Positions 35,696 through 45,156 of a DNA stretch of 64,000 nucleotides are shown here, in pieces (the first letter of the stretch is position 1; every line of letters starts with the position of its first letter). The position numbers and the translations under genes are program-made. This stretch comes from Nostoc sp. CMAA1605 (GTDB lineage: Bacteria > Cyanobacteriota > Cyanobacteriia > Cyanobacteriales > Nostocaceae), in NCBI RefSeq assembly GCF_021596505.1, contig NZ_PJIZ01000016.1, positions 1 to 64,000 on the forward strand, read 5' to 3'. Below the pieces are notes generated by a model, which was not told the origin of the DNA, did no database searches, and was given only the letters and a program-made list of their open reading frames with translations.

Positions 35696-37771
35696 ATGAA
35701 TAAGAGTAAAATTGAAGATATTACCCTCAATCACATCAAAATTTTAAAAGCAGTAGATGAATGTGGTAGCTTTTCCAAAGCAGCCCAAAAACTGGGGTAT
35801 AGTCAAGGATTAATTAGCAAAAAGGTAAAGCAAACAGAGGATTATTTTGGGGTGACTCTCCTGAATCGTTCTCCTGGCTCTGTATGCTTGACTAATAAAG
35901 GTAAGAAATTGATTTCCCAAACACTTAATGTTGTCAAAACTGTAGAAAATCTACGAGAGGAATTTCAAGCAACATTTAGTGCTGAAGGTGAAGACTTGAT
36001 TTTAGGGGCTACAAGTTTAATTCTGGAGGTATGGCTAAAACAGCATTTACAGCGATTTCAGCTTTGTTTCCCAGGACGAAACATCAAAGCGATCGCAGTG
36101 CAAAATAACAGATTTTTTGCTAATTCTCAACTTGTAAAAATAGATGTCTTGCTCAACAGTTGCTCTGGATATAAGGAGGAACACCACTGCACGAGATTAA
36201 CAACTCATAAAATGCTTTTATTCTCATTTGGAGGTCATAAATACTTAGATAATCATCAATTGATTAACATAGATGATATTGAGCTAGATGATATTTTACT
36301 TTTAGAGGAAGTTCATAAGGAGCTATCTAAAAATAGCTTTTTGAGGGAAAAATTAAGTAGTGTCAAGATTGTCAAAAATTATGAGGAATTGCTTAACTAT
36401 GCTGTAAGTAATCAAAAATTAACAATTTTACCTGACTTCTGTCGAACTGATCTTATATCTAAATATCAAGTAGTAGTGATTTCCATTGAAGATATTCATG
36501 ACTATGGTATTTATATCCATGTACCTCGTTTTAGTGAGTTGTTAATATCTGCTGAAGGGTTAGTCAGAAGTTTCAGACTGGATCAAGACAACTTAGAAAG
36601 TCTACCTCATGTAAATATAATCATAGCTAGCTGCGATGCTAAAGAGGAAAATGTGCTGAGGCTGGGTATTCAAAGTGATTCAATCGGACAGTTTGTCGCT
36701 GGATATCTGACTAAGCATATTTTTGATTTACAAAAGTCATCATCATTGCTAGAACAACCTCTACTCAAAAATATTGAAATTAATCGTGATTTTGATTTAC
36801 AAATTCTCCCGTTTACATCTGGTAAAGAAATGAACTTACAGATGAAACGCAGAGAACTAGATATTTGTATTTTAGACGATATTTCTCTCTTAAATAATGG
36901 TAGTCAATTCTTTGATGACTTGAGTTTTGGCTCGAAATTAATTGGAATTGCTTCTTATAATCTTTTGGGACAGGATATCAATATTATTATCCATAAAGAT
37001 TCGCCCATAAATATTATTTATGACCTCAAAGGAAAAAGGATTGCTACATTATTCGGAACTCATGCTCACAGATTTATCATTACTCTTTTTGACCTCTATA
37101 ATATGGATGTCAATAAAGATTGTAGATTAGTGGATGAAGACCCTCGCGAAGCTAGCAAGAGTCTAGCAGACAAAAGCATAGATGCTTACGTATGTTGTTA
37201 TACGTTTGCCTCAATTTTAGAAGGATATGCTTTTGTTAAAAAGCTCTCTTTATCTCAAACAGCGAGTTTAAATATTCCATCTATCAGAGGAATTGTTTGT
37301 CGTTCGCAGTTTATTAAAGAAAATCCTAAACTTGTTATTGCTTATTTACATGATTTACTAGTTACTAACTATTGGTTTAATGCTTCTCCCCATCAGGCAA
37401 CAGACTTATTAAGTAAAGCAGTTAACGTCAGGCCAAGCCAGGTAAATCAGTTTTTTAATCCTGTATTTGGTAATCGTATTGATCCGACACTCAAACCTCA
37501 GTGGTCTTGGTTGCTCAAAACTTTAAATCGGAGATTGGAAGGAAAATACGGCATTTCACTATTTGATGTAGATTTTTGGATCGACGATTATTTTTTGCGG
37601 CTTGTCTATAATTTACTGAATTTAGATTATCATTTCCATCAGGTTTCTTTTTCCAGCGAATTCTCAAATAGCTATTTTGTAGAAGAACAATTTAGCCGAC
37701 ATATGAAAGTTCTCTATGAGAATTATGATGTATCGGCGCAAGGAGATGATGTCAGTTATACGACAATATAG
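35696..37771 (+). CDS. LysR-type HTH regulator fused to a sulfonate/nitrate-type solute-binding domain
   Basis: 691 residues, more than twice the usual LysR length. Residues 8-70 are a LysR HTH (HIKILKAVDECGSFSKAAQKL, SQGLISKKVKQTEDYFGVTL). Residues about 95-300 resemble a degenerate LysR effector domain. Residues about 315-620 look like a periplasmic-binding-protein fold of the SsuA/TauA/NMT1 type: LRLGIQSDSIGQFVAGYL, GQDINIIIHKDSPINIIYDL, KGKRIATLFGTHAHRFIITL, RGIVCRSQFIKENPKLVIAYLHDL. There is no signal peptide or membrane helix, so this binding domain is cytoplasmic and probably senses a sulfonate-like ligand. It follows an SfnG-like gene by 34 bases. Domain assignment is by eye. Confidence 0.75.
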   Translation: MNKSKIEDITLNHIKILKAVDECGSFSKAAQKLGYSQGLISKKVKQTEDYFGVTLLNRSPGSVCLTNKGKKLISQTLNVVKTVENLREEFQATFSAEGEDLILGATSLILEVWLKQHLQRFQLCFPGRNIKAIAVQNNRFFANSQLVKIDVLLNSCSGYKEEHHCTRLTTHKMLLFSFGGHKYLDNHQLINIDDIELDDILLLEEVHKELSKNSFLREKLSSVKIVKNYEELLNYAVSNQKLTILPDFCRTDLISKYQVVVISIEDIHDYGIYIHVPRFSELLISAEGLVRSFRLDQDNLESLPHVNIIIASCDAKEENVLRLGIQSDSIGQFVAGYLTKHIFDLQKSSSLLEQPLLKNIEINRDFDLQILPFTSGKEMNLQMKRRELDICILDDISLLNNGSQFFDDLSFGSKLIGIASYNLLGQDINIIIHKDSPINIIYDLKGKRIATLFGTHAHRFIITLFDLYNMDVNKDCRLVDEDPREASKSLADKSIDAYVCCYTFASILEGYAFVKKLSLSQTASLNIPSIRGIVCRSQFIKENPKLVIAYLHDLLVTNYWFNASPHQATDLLSKAVNVRPSQVNQFFNPVFGNRIDPTLKPQWSWLLKTLNRRLEGKYGISLFDVDFWIDDYFLRLVYNLLNLDYHFHQVSFSSEFSNSYFVEEQFSRHMKVLYENYDVSAQGDDVSYTTI

Positions 37772-37959
37772 TTTGATTGGCATTATTGTGATGGCTGTAA
37801 TGACTTCATTAATCGAAGAGATTGTCACTACTCTTGCGCTAGCCTGTTCCCAGGAAAGAACTCAGGAAAGCCATATCGGATGGAAATCCCTAATCTGTGA
37901 CTTCCTACCATCTTCTATAATTGATAGAACCTGTACACATAAAACTTAGGCATGAAGCT

Positions 37960-40900
37960 GTGACAGAACCTGGAAGCTACAAAGATACCGTAAATTTACC
38001 CAAGACTAGTTTTGATATGCGGGCAAATGCTATCAAGCGTGAGCCTGAGATACAGAAGTTCTGGGAAGAAAATCAAATTTTTGAGAGCCTGTCGCAAAAT
38101 AACCCAGGCGAATTATTTATACTGCACGATGGGCCTCCCTACGCAAACGGCTCACTTCATATTGGTCATGCCTTAAATAAAATTCTCAAAGATATTATTA
38201 ATCGCTACCAACTGCTACAAGGGCGAAAGGTGCGTTATGTGGCTGGTTGGGACTGTCACGGCTTACCAATTGAGTTGAAGGTTTTACAAAATCTCAAGTC
38301 GGCAGAACGGCAAAATTTAACACCTCTGCAATTGCGGCAAAAAGCGAAGGAATTTGCTTTGGCGACCGTTGATGACCAGCGCAAGAGTTTTAAACGCTAT
38401 GGTGTTTGGGGTGACTGGGATCATCCTTATTTGACGCTGAAGCCGGAATATGAGGCGGCGCAAATTGGGGTGTTTGGTGAGATGTACTTGAAAGGTTACA
38501 TCTACAGGGGTTTGAAGCCGGTTCACTGGAGTCCTAGTTCTAAGACGGCTTTGGCTGAGGCGGAGTTGGAATATCCTGAAGGTCATACTTCGCGGAGTAT
38601 TTATGCGGCTTTTCCGGTGACGGGGTTGGCTGAGGCGGTTAAGCCGGTTTTGGGTGAGTATTTGCCGGATTTGGGTGTGGCTGTATGGACTACTACTCCT
38701 TGGACTATTCCGGGGAATTTGGCGGTGGCGGTTAATGGTGAGTTGAATTATGCTTTGGTGGAAGTTTCGCGCAAAGGCGCAGAGGCGCAGAGAGGATTTA
38801 AGTATCTGATTGTGGCGGCGGAGTTGGTGGAACGGTTGGCTGCTACTATCTCGGCTGAGTTGACGGTGAAAGCCACATTCAAAGGGCAAGATTTAGAACA
38901 TACTACTTATCGGCATCCTTTATTTGACCGTGAAAGTCCGGTGGTGGTGGGTGGTGATTATATCACTACGGAATCGGGTACTGGGTTGGTGCATACTGCG
39001 CCTGGTCATGGTCAAGAAGATTACATTGTGGGCTTGCGTTATGGTCTGCCGATTCTTGCGCCTGTGGATGATAATGGCAATTTTACTGAGGAAGCGGGAC
39101 AGTTTGCTGGGTTGAATGTCTTGGGTGATGGGAATCAGGCGGTAATTGATGCGCTGACGGCTGCGGGTTCGTTGTTGAAGGAGGAGGCTTACGCGCATAA
39201 GTATCCTTATGACTGGCGGACGAAAAAGCCGACGATTTTCCGCGCAACTGAACAGTGGTTTGCTTCGGTGGCTGGATTTCGGGAAGACGCATTAAAGGCG
39301 ATCGCTTCTGTAAAATGGATACCAGCCCAAGGTGAAAATCGCATCACGCCAATGGTGGCGGAACGTTCTGATTGGTGTATCTCTCGTCAGCGTTCTTGGG
39401 GTGTGCCAATTCCGGTATTCTACGATGAGGAAACCGGCGAACCTTTACTCAATGAGGAAACTATCAACCATGTGCAAGCTATCATTGCCGAAAAAGGTTC
39501 TGATGCTTGGTGGGAACTGTCGGTAGAGGAATTATTACCAGAGTCCTACAGAAATAATGGTCGGTCTTACCGTCGCGGGACTGACACAATGGATGTGTGG
39601 TTTGATTCTGGTTCGTCTTGGGCTGCTGTAGTCAAGCAGCGTCCAGAGTTACGCTACCCAGCTGATATATATTTAGAAGGTTCTGATCAACATCGCGGTT
39701 GGTTTCAGTCGAGTTTGCTGACTAGTGTAGCGGTAAATGGCATTGCACCTTACAAAACTGTGTTAACTCATGGCTTTGCTTTGGATGAGCAAGGTCGGAA
39801 AATGAGTAAATCAGAAGGAAATGTGGTTGATCCCAATGCCATCATTGAAGGCGGGAAAAATCAAAAAGTAGACCCAGCTTATGGTGCAGATGTACTGAGA
39901 TTGTGGGTATCTTCGGTAGACTACTCCGGTGATGTCCGCATTGGGAAAAATATTATCAAGCAACTGAACGATGTGCGCGGTAAGATTCGCAATACGGCGC
40001 GGTTCTTGTTGGGTAGTTTGCATGATTTTGACCCCGAAAAAGATGCTGTACCCTTTGAGGAGTTACCGCAGTTAGATAAATATATGTTGCACCGCATCCG
40101 TGAGGTGTTTCAAGAAGTAACAGAAGCTTTTGACAGTTTCCAATTCTTCCGGTTCTTCCAAACTGTGCAGAATTTCTGTGTGGTGGATTTATCTAACTTC
40201 TATTTAGATGTAGCGAAAGATAGGCTGTATATCAGTGCGCCGAATTCTTTCCGTCGTCGCAGTTGTCAGACAGTGATACACATCGCTTTAGAAAATTTAG
40301 CACGAGCGATCGCACCTGTTTTATGTCACACTGCTGAAGATATCTGGCAATATCTCCCCTACAAAACACCCTATAAATCAGTGTTTCAAGCTGGTTGGGT
40401 GAAACTAGAAGATAAATGGCATAATCCAGAATTGGCAGAATCTTGGGAAACTCTGCGTTCACTCCGCACCGATGTTAATAAGGTGATGGAACAGGCGCGG
40501 ATAGAAAAAATGATTGGTTCTTCCTTGGAAGCAAAAGTTTTGTTGTATGTCGCAGATGAAAAATTACGCGAACAGATGCAACAAATGAATACAGGAAGCC
40601 ATGTACTTAATACTCCTTCAGATTTAGACAGTTGTGAAGCAATTTCTCAAAGTCTTCAAACAACAGATGAGTTTCTTTTGAAGCTGAAACAATCATCAAG
40701 TGAAGCAAATCTGAAAATTCTGCAAGCAATACAAGCAAATATACAGTCAACACAACCAGCTAACCAGTTGAACACTCAAAATGATGAAGAATCATCAGTT
40801 TATTGTCATTTATTGAAAGTTCATGAAATCACAACTAACGCTATTACTCAACAAGCAATTAGAGATGATCTTCTCAAAGCTCAAAAAGATGCTCAAAATA

Positions 40901-41253
40901 CTGAGTTAGAAATTCAAGAGAAAGCTTCTACAGGGATTTTGCAAGCCCAAAAACAAGCTAATCATGCAATTTCAAACCTTCAAGAGATAGCTGAATCTAC
41001 TTGTTCACCTTTAAATCATGTGGATGAGTTGCGCTATTTATTCCTCACTTCCCAGGTTGAGTTATTAGATTCACCGGAAAAATTGCCAACTGTGAAATAT
41101 AACTTGCAATCTGATAATTGGGGAATTGGCGTAGTGAATGCAGACGGCGAAAAATGCGATCGCTGCTGGAACTACTCAACCCATGTGGGAGAATCACAAG
41201 AGCATCCCCTGTTATGTGAAAGGTGTATTCCCGCCTTAGTTGGTGAGTTTTAA
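37960..41253 (+). CDS. ileS: Isoleucyl-tRNA synthetase with an extra ~142-residue insert
   Basis: 1097 residues from GTG at 37960; the frame extends to a TTG at 37921, but homologues start near MTETGSYKD. Class I motifs are present: HIGH-type [17 protein letters not shown], the editing domain ([29 protein letters not shown]) and KMSKS ([12 protein letters not shown]). The C-terminal zinc site CDRCW...CERC is intact. Typical cyanobacterial IleRS has about 955 residues. The excess is a hydrophilic, helix-prone segment at about residues 878-1020 (40591-41018) inside the C-terminal domain. A repeat-derived peptide ([10 protein letters not shown]) sits in the editing domain near residue 270. It charges tRNA-Ile; monocistronic, with a palindrome after it. 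Confidence 0.95.
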   Translation: MTEPGSYKDTVNLPKTSFDMRANAIKREPEIQKFWEENQIFESLSQNNPGELFILHDGPPYANGSLHIGHALNKILKDIINRYQLLQGRKVRYVAGWDCHGLPIELKVLQNLKSAERQNLTPLQLRQKAKEFALATVDDQRKSFKRYGVWGDWDHPYLTLKPEYEAAQIGVFGEMYLKGYIYRGLKPVHWSPSSKTALAEAELEYPEGHTSRSIYAAFPVTGLAEAVKPVLGEYLPDLGVAVWTTTPWTIPGNLAVAVNGELNYALVEVSRKGAEAQRGFKYLIVAAELVERLAATISAELTVKATFKGQDLEHTTYRHPLFDRESPVVVGGDYITTESGTGLVHTAPGHGQEDYIVGLRYGLPILAPVDDNGNFTEEAGQFAGLNVLGDGNQAVIDALTAAGSLLKEEAYAHKYPYDWRTKKPTIFRATEQWFASVAGFREDALKAIASVKWIPAQGENRITPMVAERSDWCISRQRSWGVPIPVFYDEETGEPLLNEETINHVQAIIAEKGSDAWWELSVEELLPESYRNNGRSYRRGTDTMDVWFDSGSSWAAVVKQRPELRYPADIYLEGSDQHRGWFQSSLLTSVAVNGIAPYKTVLTHGFALDEQGRKMSKSEGNVVDPNAIIEGGKNQKVDPAYGADVLRLWVSSVDYSGDVRIGKNIIKQLNDVRGKIRNTARFLLGSLHDFDPEKDAVPFEELPQLDKYMLHRIREVFQEVTEAFDSFQFFRFFQTVQNFCVVDLSNFYLDVAKDRLYISAPNSFRRRSCQTVIHIALENLARAIAPVLCHTAEDIWQYLPYKTPYKSVFQAGWVKLEDKWHNPELAESWETLRSLRTDVNKVMEQARIEKMIGSSLEAKVLLYVADEKLREQMQQMNTGSHVLNTPSDLDSCEAISQSLQTTDEFLLKLKQSSSEANLKILQAIQANIQSTQPANQLNTQNDEESSVYCHLLKVHEITTNAITQQAIRDDLLKAQKDAQNTELEIQEKASTGILQAQKQANHAISNLQEIAESTCSPLNHVDELRYLFLTSQVELLDSPEKLPTVKYNLQSDNWGIGVVNADGEKCDRCWNYSTHVGESQEHPLLCERCIPALVGEF

Positions 41254-41270
41254 AACAGGTTTAACATAAA

Positions 41271-41300
41271 TGTAGAGACGTTTGATCAAACGTCTCTACA
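41271..41300. terminator. Perfect 30-bp palindrome after ileS
   Basis: TGTAGAGACGTTTGA joined directly to its reverse complement TCAAACGTCTCTACA, followed by TTTATTTAGG. It could terminate ileS transcription. The TGTAGAGACGTT...AACGTCTCTACA pattern is also a known dispersed palindrome in Nostoc-type genomes, so it may be mobile in origin. Confidence 0.6.
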
Positions 41301-41327
41301 TTTATTTAGGAATTTATATTTTCCAAG

Positions 41328-41936
41328 ATGATGAACATCCAATCACCTGTAACCACAGATTTCTTAGGAATGGTGTTGAAAATGCAACCAAACATCATCG
41401 TAAGTGACGAGCAACTTTTTGATTTCTGTCAAGTAAACCGTGATTTTCGCATTGAACGTAATCACCAGGGAGAATTATTGATTATGCCCCCCACAGGCTC
41501 AGAAACAGATGAACGCAATTTTAATTTAACTGGCCAATTATGGATATGGACAAAGCAAGATGGTACAGGTGTAGGTTTTGGTTCTAGCGGTGGTTTTACC
41601 TTACCTAACGGTGCAGTGCGTTCTCCTGATGCAGCCTGGATAAAAAAAGCCAGATGGGAAACAATACCTGTAGAGCAAAGAAAGAGGTTTGCCCCTATTT
41701 GTCCTGAATTTGTAGTGGAATTGCGTTCAGAGACAGATAATTTGAAGACATTACAAGAAAAAATGGCAGAATATATAGCTAATGGTACAGAATTAGGTTG
41801 GTTAATCGATAGAAAACAACAAAAAGTATTTATTTATCGTCCTGAAAAAGCCGTAGAAGAATTAGATAACCCTTCGACATTAAGCGGTGAAGATATATTA
41901 CCAGGATTTGTTTTAGATTTAAGTCAAATTTGGTAG
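41328..41936 (+). CDS. Uma2-family (DUF820) putative endonuclease
   Basis: 202 residues. Family features: LFDFCQVNRDFRIERNHQGELLIMPPTGSETDERN, a core strand SPDAAWIKKARWE, FAPICPEFVVELRSETDNLKTLQEKM, and YIANGTELGWLIDRKQQKVFIYRP. The PDAAW / EFVVEL pair corresponds to the PD-(D/E)XK metal site. This is the shorter, more typical Uma2 form compared with the coiled-coil version at 14701-15420. Function is not established. Two adjacent ATG codons at 41328 and 41331 are equally possible starts. Confidence 0.88.
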   Translation: MMNIQSPVTTDFLGMVLKMQPNIIVSDEQLFDFCQVNRDFRIERNHQGELLIMPPTGSETDERNFNLTGQLWIWTKQDGTGVGFGSSGGFTLPNGAVRSPDAAWIKKARWETIPVEQRKRFAPICPEFVVELRSETDNLKTLQEKMAEYIANGTELGWLIDRKQQKVFIYRPEKAVEELDNPSTLSGEDILPGFVLDLSQIW

Positions 41937-41967
41937 GCAAATAATATTCTAAATTAGATTTTCTTCC

Positions 41968-42009
41968 CAGTTCCCAGTCCCCAATCCCCAGTCCCCAATC
42001 CCCAGTCCC
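41968..42009. repeat. CCCCAGT/CCCCAAT heptamer array
   Basis: About six heptamers between the convergent Uma2 and ParA genes, ending at the ParA stop codon. Confidence 0.75.
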
Positions 42010-42894
42010 CTACAACTTCTGCAACAACTCTTGAGTTAACTGCATAAACGCTTTAGAACCTGCTGACTGGGGTGAATTTAATACAACCGGCATAAAACTA
42101 TCAACCGCTTTTGCTACATTCATATCTACTGGAATTTGGGCTTTACAAATTTGTTCAACACCAAAATCTTCTACAACTCGGTGCATGACTTGTTTGTAAT
42201 ATCTACCCGTGAGTAAATTGGTGTTGCACATACTGAAAACAATTCCCAGCATTTTAATATTTATCTTGGCTTCCTGTTCATGACTATCTTTTAGCTGGCC
42301 AATGCGTCTTTCTAACAGTTGAATTCCCACCACAGATAAAGGTTCTGGTTTGGCGGGAAGTAAATAAAAATCACTTGCAGCTAAAGCACTGCGAGTCATT
42401 AAATTGTATCCAGGAGCGCAATCTAGAAGAATAAAATCATACTGATCACGCACTGGTTTTAAAATGTTATTAATCAAGACACGTTCAAACCGATTCCACA
42501 CATTTTCAAAGTCTTGTTCACCCAAAGCTACTGTTTGTCTGTGCAGCATTTCTGACACCACAAACTCATCATATAAGTCTATATCTCCTGGTAATAAATG
42601 TAGTTCTGGGAGATTACAGACCTGAGTTTGGATGATATCGTTGATGTTTAGCTCAGACTTAGGATCTGGGTTGATCACTTCGTCAATCAGATATCTAAAT
42701 GTCAATCTTTGTTTGCGACGTTTGGCAAAATCTAAAGGTGACATCAGACTGAGCGTAGCACTGATTTGGGTATCTAAATCCAGAACTAGTACCTTTTTAC
42801 CGTAATTTTTTGCTAAACAAGTAGCTAAATTCACGGTGAGGGTTGTTTTCCCTACACCACCTTTCATATTTGCAGTTGCAATTACATATCCCAT
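42010..42894 (-). CDS. ParA-family ATPase (orphan)
   Basis: 294 residues. Deviant Walker A KGGVGKTT at residues 11-18, VLVLDLDTQISATLSLM (the DxD of Walker A'), and DFILLDCAPGYNLMTRSA as Walker B. The remaining part (FYLLPAKPEPLSVVGIQLLERRIGQL, GIVFSMCNTN) is typical of chromosome/plasmid ParA and MinD-like partition proteins. No ParB-like gene lies next to it. It may position a protein complex or nucleoid cargo rather than segregate a plasmid. ATG at 42892-42894; the upstream 380 bases carry a hairpin repeat and no gene. Confidence 0.88.
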   Translation of the reverse strand: MGYVIATANMKGGVGKTTLTVNLATCLAKNYGKKVLVLDLDTQISATLSLMSPLDFAKRRKQRLTFRYLIDEVINPDPKSELNINDIIQTQVCNLPELHLLPGDIDLYDEFVVSEMLHRQTVALGEQDFENVWNRFERVLINNILKPVRDQYDFILLDCAPGYNLMTRSALAASDFYLLPAKPEPLSVVGIQLLERRIGQLKDSHEQEAKINIKMLGIVFSMCNTNLLTGRYYKQVMHRVVEDFGVEQICKAQIPVDMNVAKAVDSFMPVVLNSPQSAGSKAFMQLTQELLQKL

Positions 42895-43118
42895 TGCTTG
42901 ATTCCTCTGATGACGCGTTCCCAGTTAATTGAACATTCCGGTAAATTTAATATTTACAGGTAAATTAAAAGAGTTGTGCCAACAATATGACCTCGATAGA
43001 GTATATAGCAACACGTCATCATGATAATTCGTAATTTGTAATTCGTAATTGCCTCTTAAACAGTATTAGTCACAAAGATGGTTTCCCTGTACTCTGTCGC
43101 CTCTGTTTGTGTGAAGCG

Positions 43119-43151
43119 AGAACCCCGCCTTCTTGAAGAAACCGGGGTTCT
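43119..43151. repeat. AACCCCG...CGGGGTT hairpin repeat
   Basis: AGAACCCCG (43119-43127) is inverted as CGGGGTTCT (43143-43151) around CCTTCTTGAAGAAAC. A related hairpin (CCCCGATTTC...ATCGGGG) lies at 55821-55845. The family is a dispersed palindrome in these genomes. The remainder of 42895-43277 shows nothing else. Confidence 0.6.
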
Positions 43152-43277
43152 AAAATTTCACAATATTCACAAATGCACTCAATTGCTGTAGTTGTTAACC
43201 CTAAAATTTAATCTTTGTCGCCTTGAAGTGATATTAATCATCCTGCAATTTTACTTAATCTGGAATATAGATAAATC

Positions 43278-43490
43278 CTATCTATAGTAATTTAATATAG
43301 AATTTATACATAACATTCCTGTTAATTCAGCAGCGTTTTGATTATAGAATATCTCAGTGTTTTGTAAAACACCTTTACCGTGAATTATTTCATAATGATA
43401 ATAGCCATATTGATCAATATAAACAACTAGTGTTAGTTGATTAACGGCAATCATGGACAGCAATTTAGTAGTCATTGTTGTACATCCCAT
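43278..43490 (-). CDS. Small hypothetical protein
   Basis: 70 residues from ATG at 43490, or 65 from ATG at 43475. The sequence (LTLVVYIDQYGYYHYEIIHG, then NAAELTGMLCINSILNYY) has alternating hydrophobic positions that suggest a small beta-rich fold, and no signal peptide or membrane helix. No family is recognised and codon bias cannot be judged at this length. It stands alone between ParA and the IS630-type element. It may be real or a chance frame. Confidence 0.35.
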   Translation of the reverse strand: MGCTTMTTKLLSMIAVNQLTLVVYIDQYGYYHYEIIHGKGVLQNTEIFYNQNAAELTGMLCINSILNYYR

Positions 43491-43965
43491 TTGGGTGTGA
43501 GAGGTTTATATATATTTATTTTTCAGTTTCTTATTAGTCCTACAGGATGAAGTTAGATAAGTTTTGGAGAAATATTTATCTGTCCTCAATTATTTGTGAG
43601 TTTTCAGGGGCTAGATTGCTGTGAGGCAAAGGGTTTTTCAGCGATCGCAATCTTTATTCAGCCTGGATAATTGCCAGAAAACCATGAGAAATACTTATAT
43701 TTTGTGCAGTTTATTCCAGAATCTATGGTGATGAAAATATGTACTAAATACACCGTTCGTCCTGGGTTTACAAGTATTGCTTGGTTTTAAGTCTCTAAAA
43801 TGTATGAATTACTTCTTTTCGATTTTTCGGGAATTTATTCGTTAATACAGTAATATTTATCGGATAAGTTAGGGATATTTCAAATTATCAGTAATCTGAA
43901 ATAGTCAATGATGGCAATTCAGTAAAAACTCTTAAGTGTATTTTCTTAATTTGATATCAGTCTTA
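43491..43965. other. AT-rich intergenic region left of the insertion sequence
   Basis: 475 bases with one HIP1-like site near 43642 and no credible coding frame. Its right edge (43946-43965) is the sequence into which the insertion element at 43966 jumped; read on the minus strand it would have followed the 3' end of the 859-codon gene. Confidence 0.5.
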
Positions 43966-44039
43966 TATAGGACTCCTATTTGATTTGTGAACAAGACTAA
44001 GAGATAATACGGAGAGGGATAAAAGTCTAATAGTAAACA

Positions 44040-44609
44040 ATGAAAAGTCAGCATTTACAAGCTACTACACTTGCGGGGGAAGTATCGCGGCAATATTTAA
44101 AAGAGGAAACTGCACTGAATGCGATTGCTGAATTACAAGATTTTATAGATATGCGTCCAGATGCGCGTGAAGTAAGGAAAGCATTGGCAGTCAAGCTGGT
44201 TTATCAAGGTTACTTGTATGATGAAATCCAAAAAATTTTAGACGTATCGCGAGGGTCAATCACAGGTTGGAAGCAAGCCTATGAAGAAACTGGAATTGAC
44301 GGACTGCGACTAAACTACAAAGGGAGAAAGAGCTATCTGAATGCTAAACAACTCCAAGAGGTGTTGAGCTGGCTACAAACAAAAGATTGTTGGGAGCTTG
44401 GGGAACTAGAGTATCAACTAGCTTTTGAGTATGACGTAGTTTATGAGTCAAAGCAAAGCTACTACGACTTGTTCTCCGAAGCAGGAATCAGTTGGAAGAA
44501 AACGACAAAGGTAAATCCGAAAGCCGATGAGAATGCTGTTGCAGAAAAAAAAAAGAGATTGAAACATTGCTGGCAAATAACCGAGAAGAAATCGAAACAG
44601 GAAAGTTAA
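44040..44609 (+). CDS. IS630 transposase, first frame (OrfA)
   Basis: 189 residues in the zero frame. Residues about 35-110 hold the helix-turn-helix DNA-binding region (LAVKLVYQGYLYDEIQKILD, SRGSITGWKQAYEETGIDGL) that recognises the inverted repeats. A run of ten A residues at 44545-44554 (codons GAA AAA AAA AAG) is a classic -1 slippery site. After slippage the frame reads EIETLLANNREEIETG and enters the catalytic part. Without slippage the product ends at 44609 as a short DNA-binding protein that may act as an inhibitor. Confidence 0.88.
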   Translation: MKSQHLQATTLAGEVSRQYLKEETALNAIAELQDFIDMRPDAREVRKALAVKLVYQGYLYDEIQKILDVSRGSITGWKQAYEETGIDGLRLNYKGRKSYLNAKQLQEVLSWLQTKDCWELGELEYQLAFEYDVVYESKQSYYDLFSEAGISWKKTTKVNPKADENAVAEKKKRLKHCWQITEKKSKQES

Positions 44610-45151
44610 GAGTATTGTTAATTGATGAGTGTCATTTAATGTGGGGAGATTTAAGTGGTTATGTATGGGGAAAAAGTGACCAAGAAATCGCAGTCCCAGT
44701 TGTCAACGAGCGAGATAAGCAGACATACTATGGGGCAGTTGACTATCTCCTTGGAGAATTAGTTCTCAAAGCTTATGATGCTGGAAACTCAAAAAATACT
44801 ATCAACTACTTAGAATACTTACTAGCAGACTCTCCTGACCAGCGATTGCTAATTTTTTGGGATGGGTCTAGCTATCATCGTTCCAAGGAAATTAGAGGTT
44901 TCTTAGACTCTGTTAATCAAAGCTTACCGAGCGAGCAATGGAAAATACGCTGTGTCCGTTTTGCGCCTAATTGCCCAGTACAAAATCCGATAGAAGATAT
45001 TTGGTTACAAGCCAAAACATGGGTTCGACGTTTTTGTGCTTTAATTCCTTCATTTTCACATTTAAAGTGGATGTTTGAGTGGTTTATTAGACACACTACC
45101 TTTGATTTTGACACTCTACAGATGTACGGAACTTATTCAAAAATCAAATAG
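44567..45151 (+). CDS. IS630 transposase, second frame (OrfB, DDE catalytic domain)
   Basis: 194 residues as an open frame; in practice read as a fusion with OrfA through the A10 slippery run, so the nominal TTG start at 44567 is probably not used. DDE residues: Asp in VLLIDECHLMWGD, Asp in LIFWDGSSYH, and Glu in NPIEDIWLQ. TYYGAVDYLLGELVLKAYDA is the usual IS630 middle segment. The stop codon lies ten bases from the right inverted-repeat end. Confidence 0.88.
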   Translation: MLANNREEIETGKLRVLLIDECHLMWGDLSGYVWGKSDQEIAVPVVNERDKQTYYGAVDYLLGELVLKAYDAGNSKNTINYLEYLLADSPDQRLLIFWDGSSYHRSKEIRGFLDSVNQSLPSEQWKIRCVRFAPNCPVQNPIEDIWLQAKTWVRRFCALIPSFSHLKWMFEWFIRHTTFDFDTLQMYGTYSKIK

Positions 45152-45156
45152 GATTC

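Noticed and set aside
37746-37949. Possible 60-70-residue membrane protein overlapping the end of the regulator gene
   Set aside because: AGGAG is too close to both ATG codons (0 and 3 bases) and the frame runs into the ileS leader; codon pattern gives no support.
38317-38889. 190-codon antisense frame within ileS
   Set aside because: Arg/Ser/Pro-rich translation typical of a shadow frame opposite a conserved coding gene.
40591-41018. CAAD domain as the explanation of the IleRS insert
   Set aside because: CAAD has two transmembrane helices; this insert has no hydrophobic segment.
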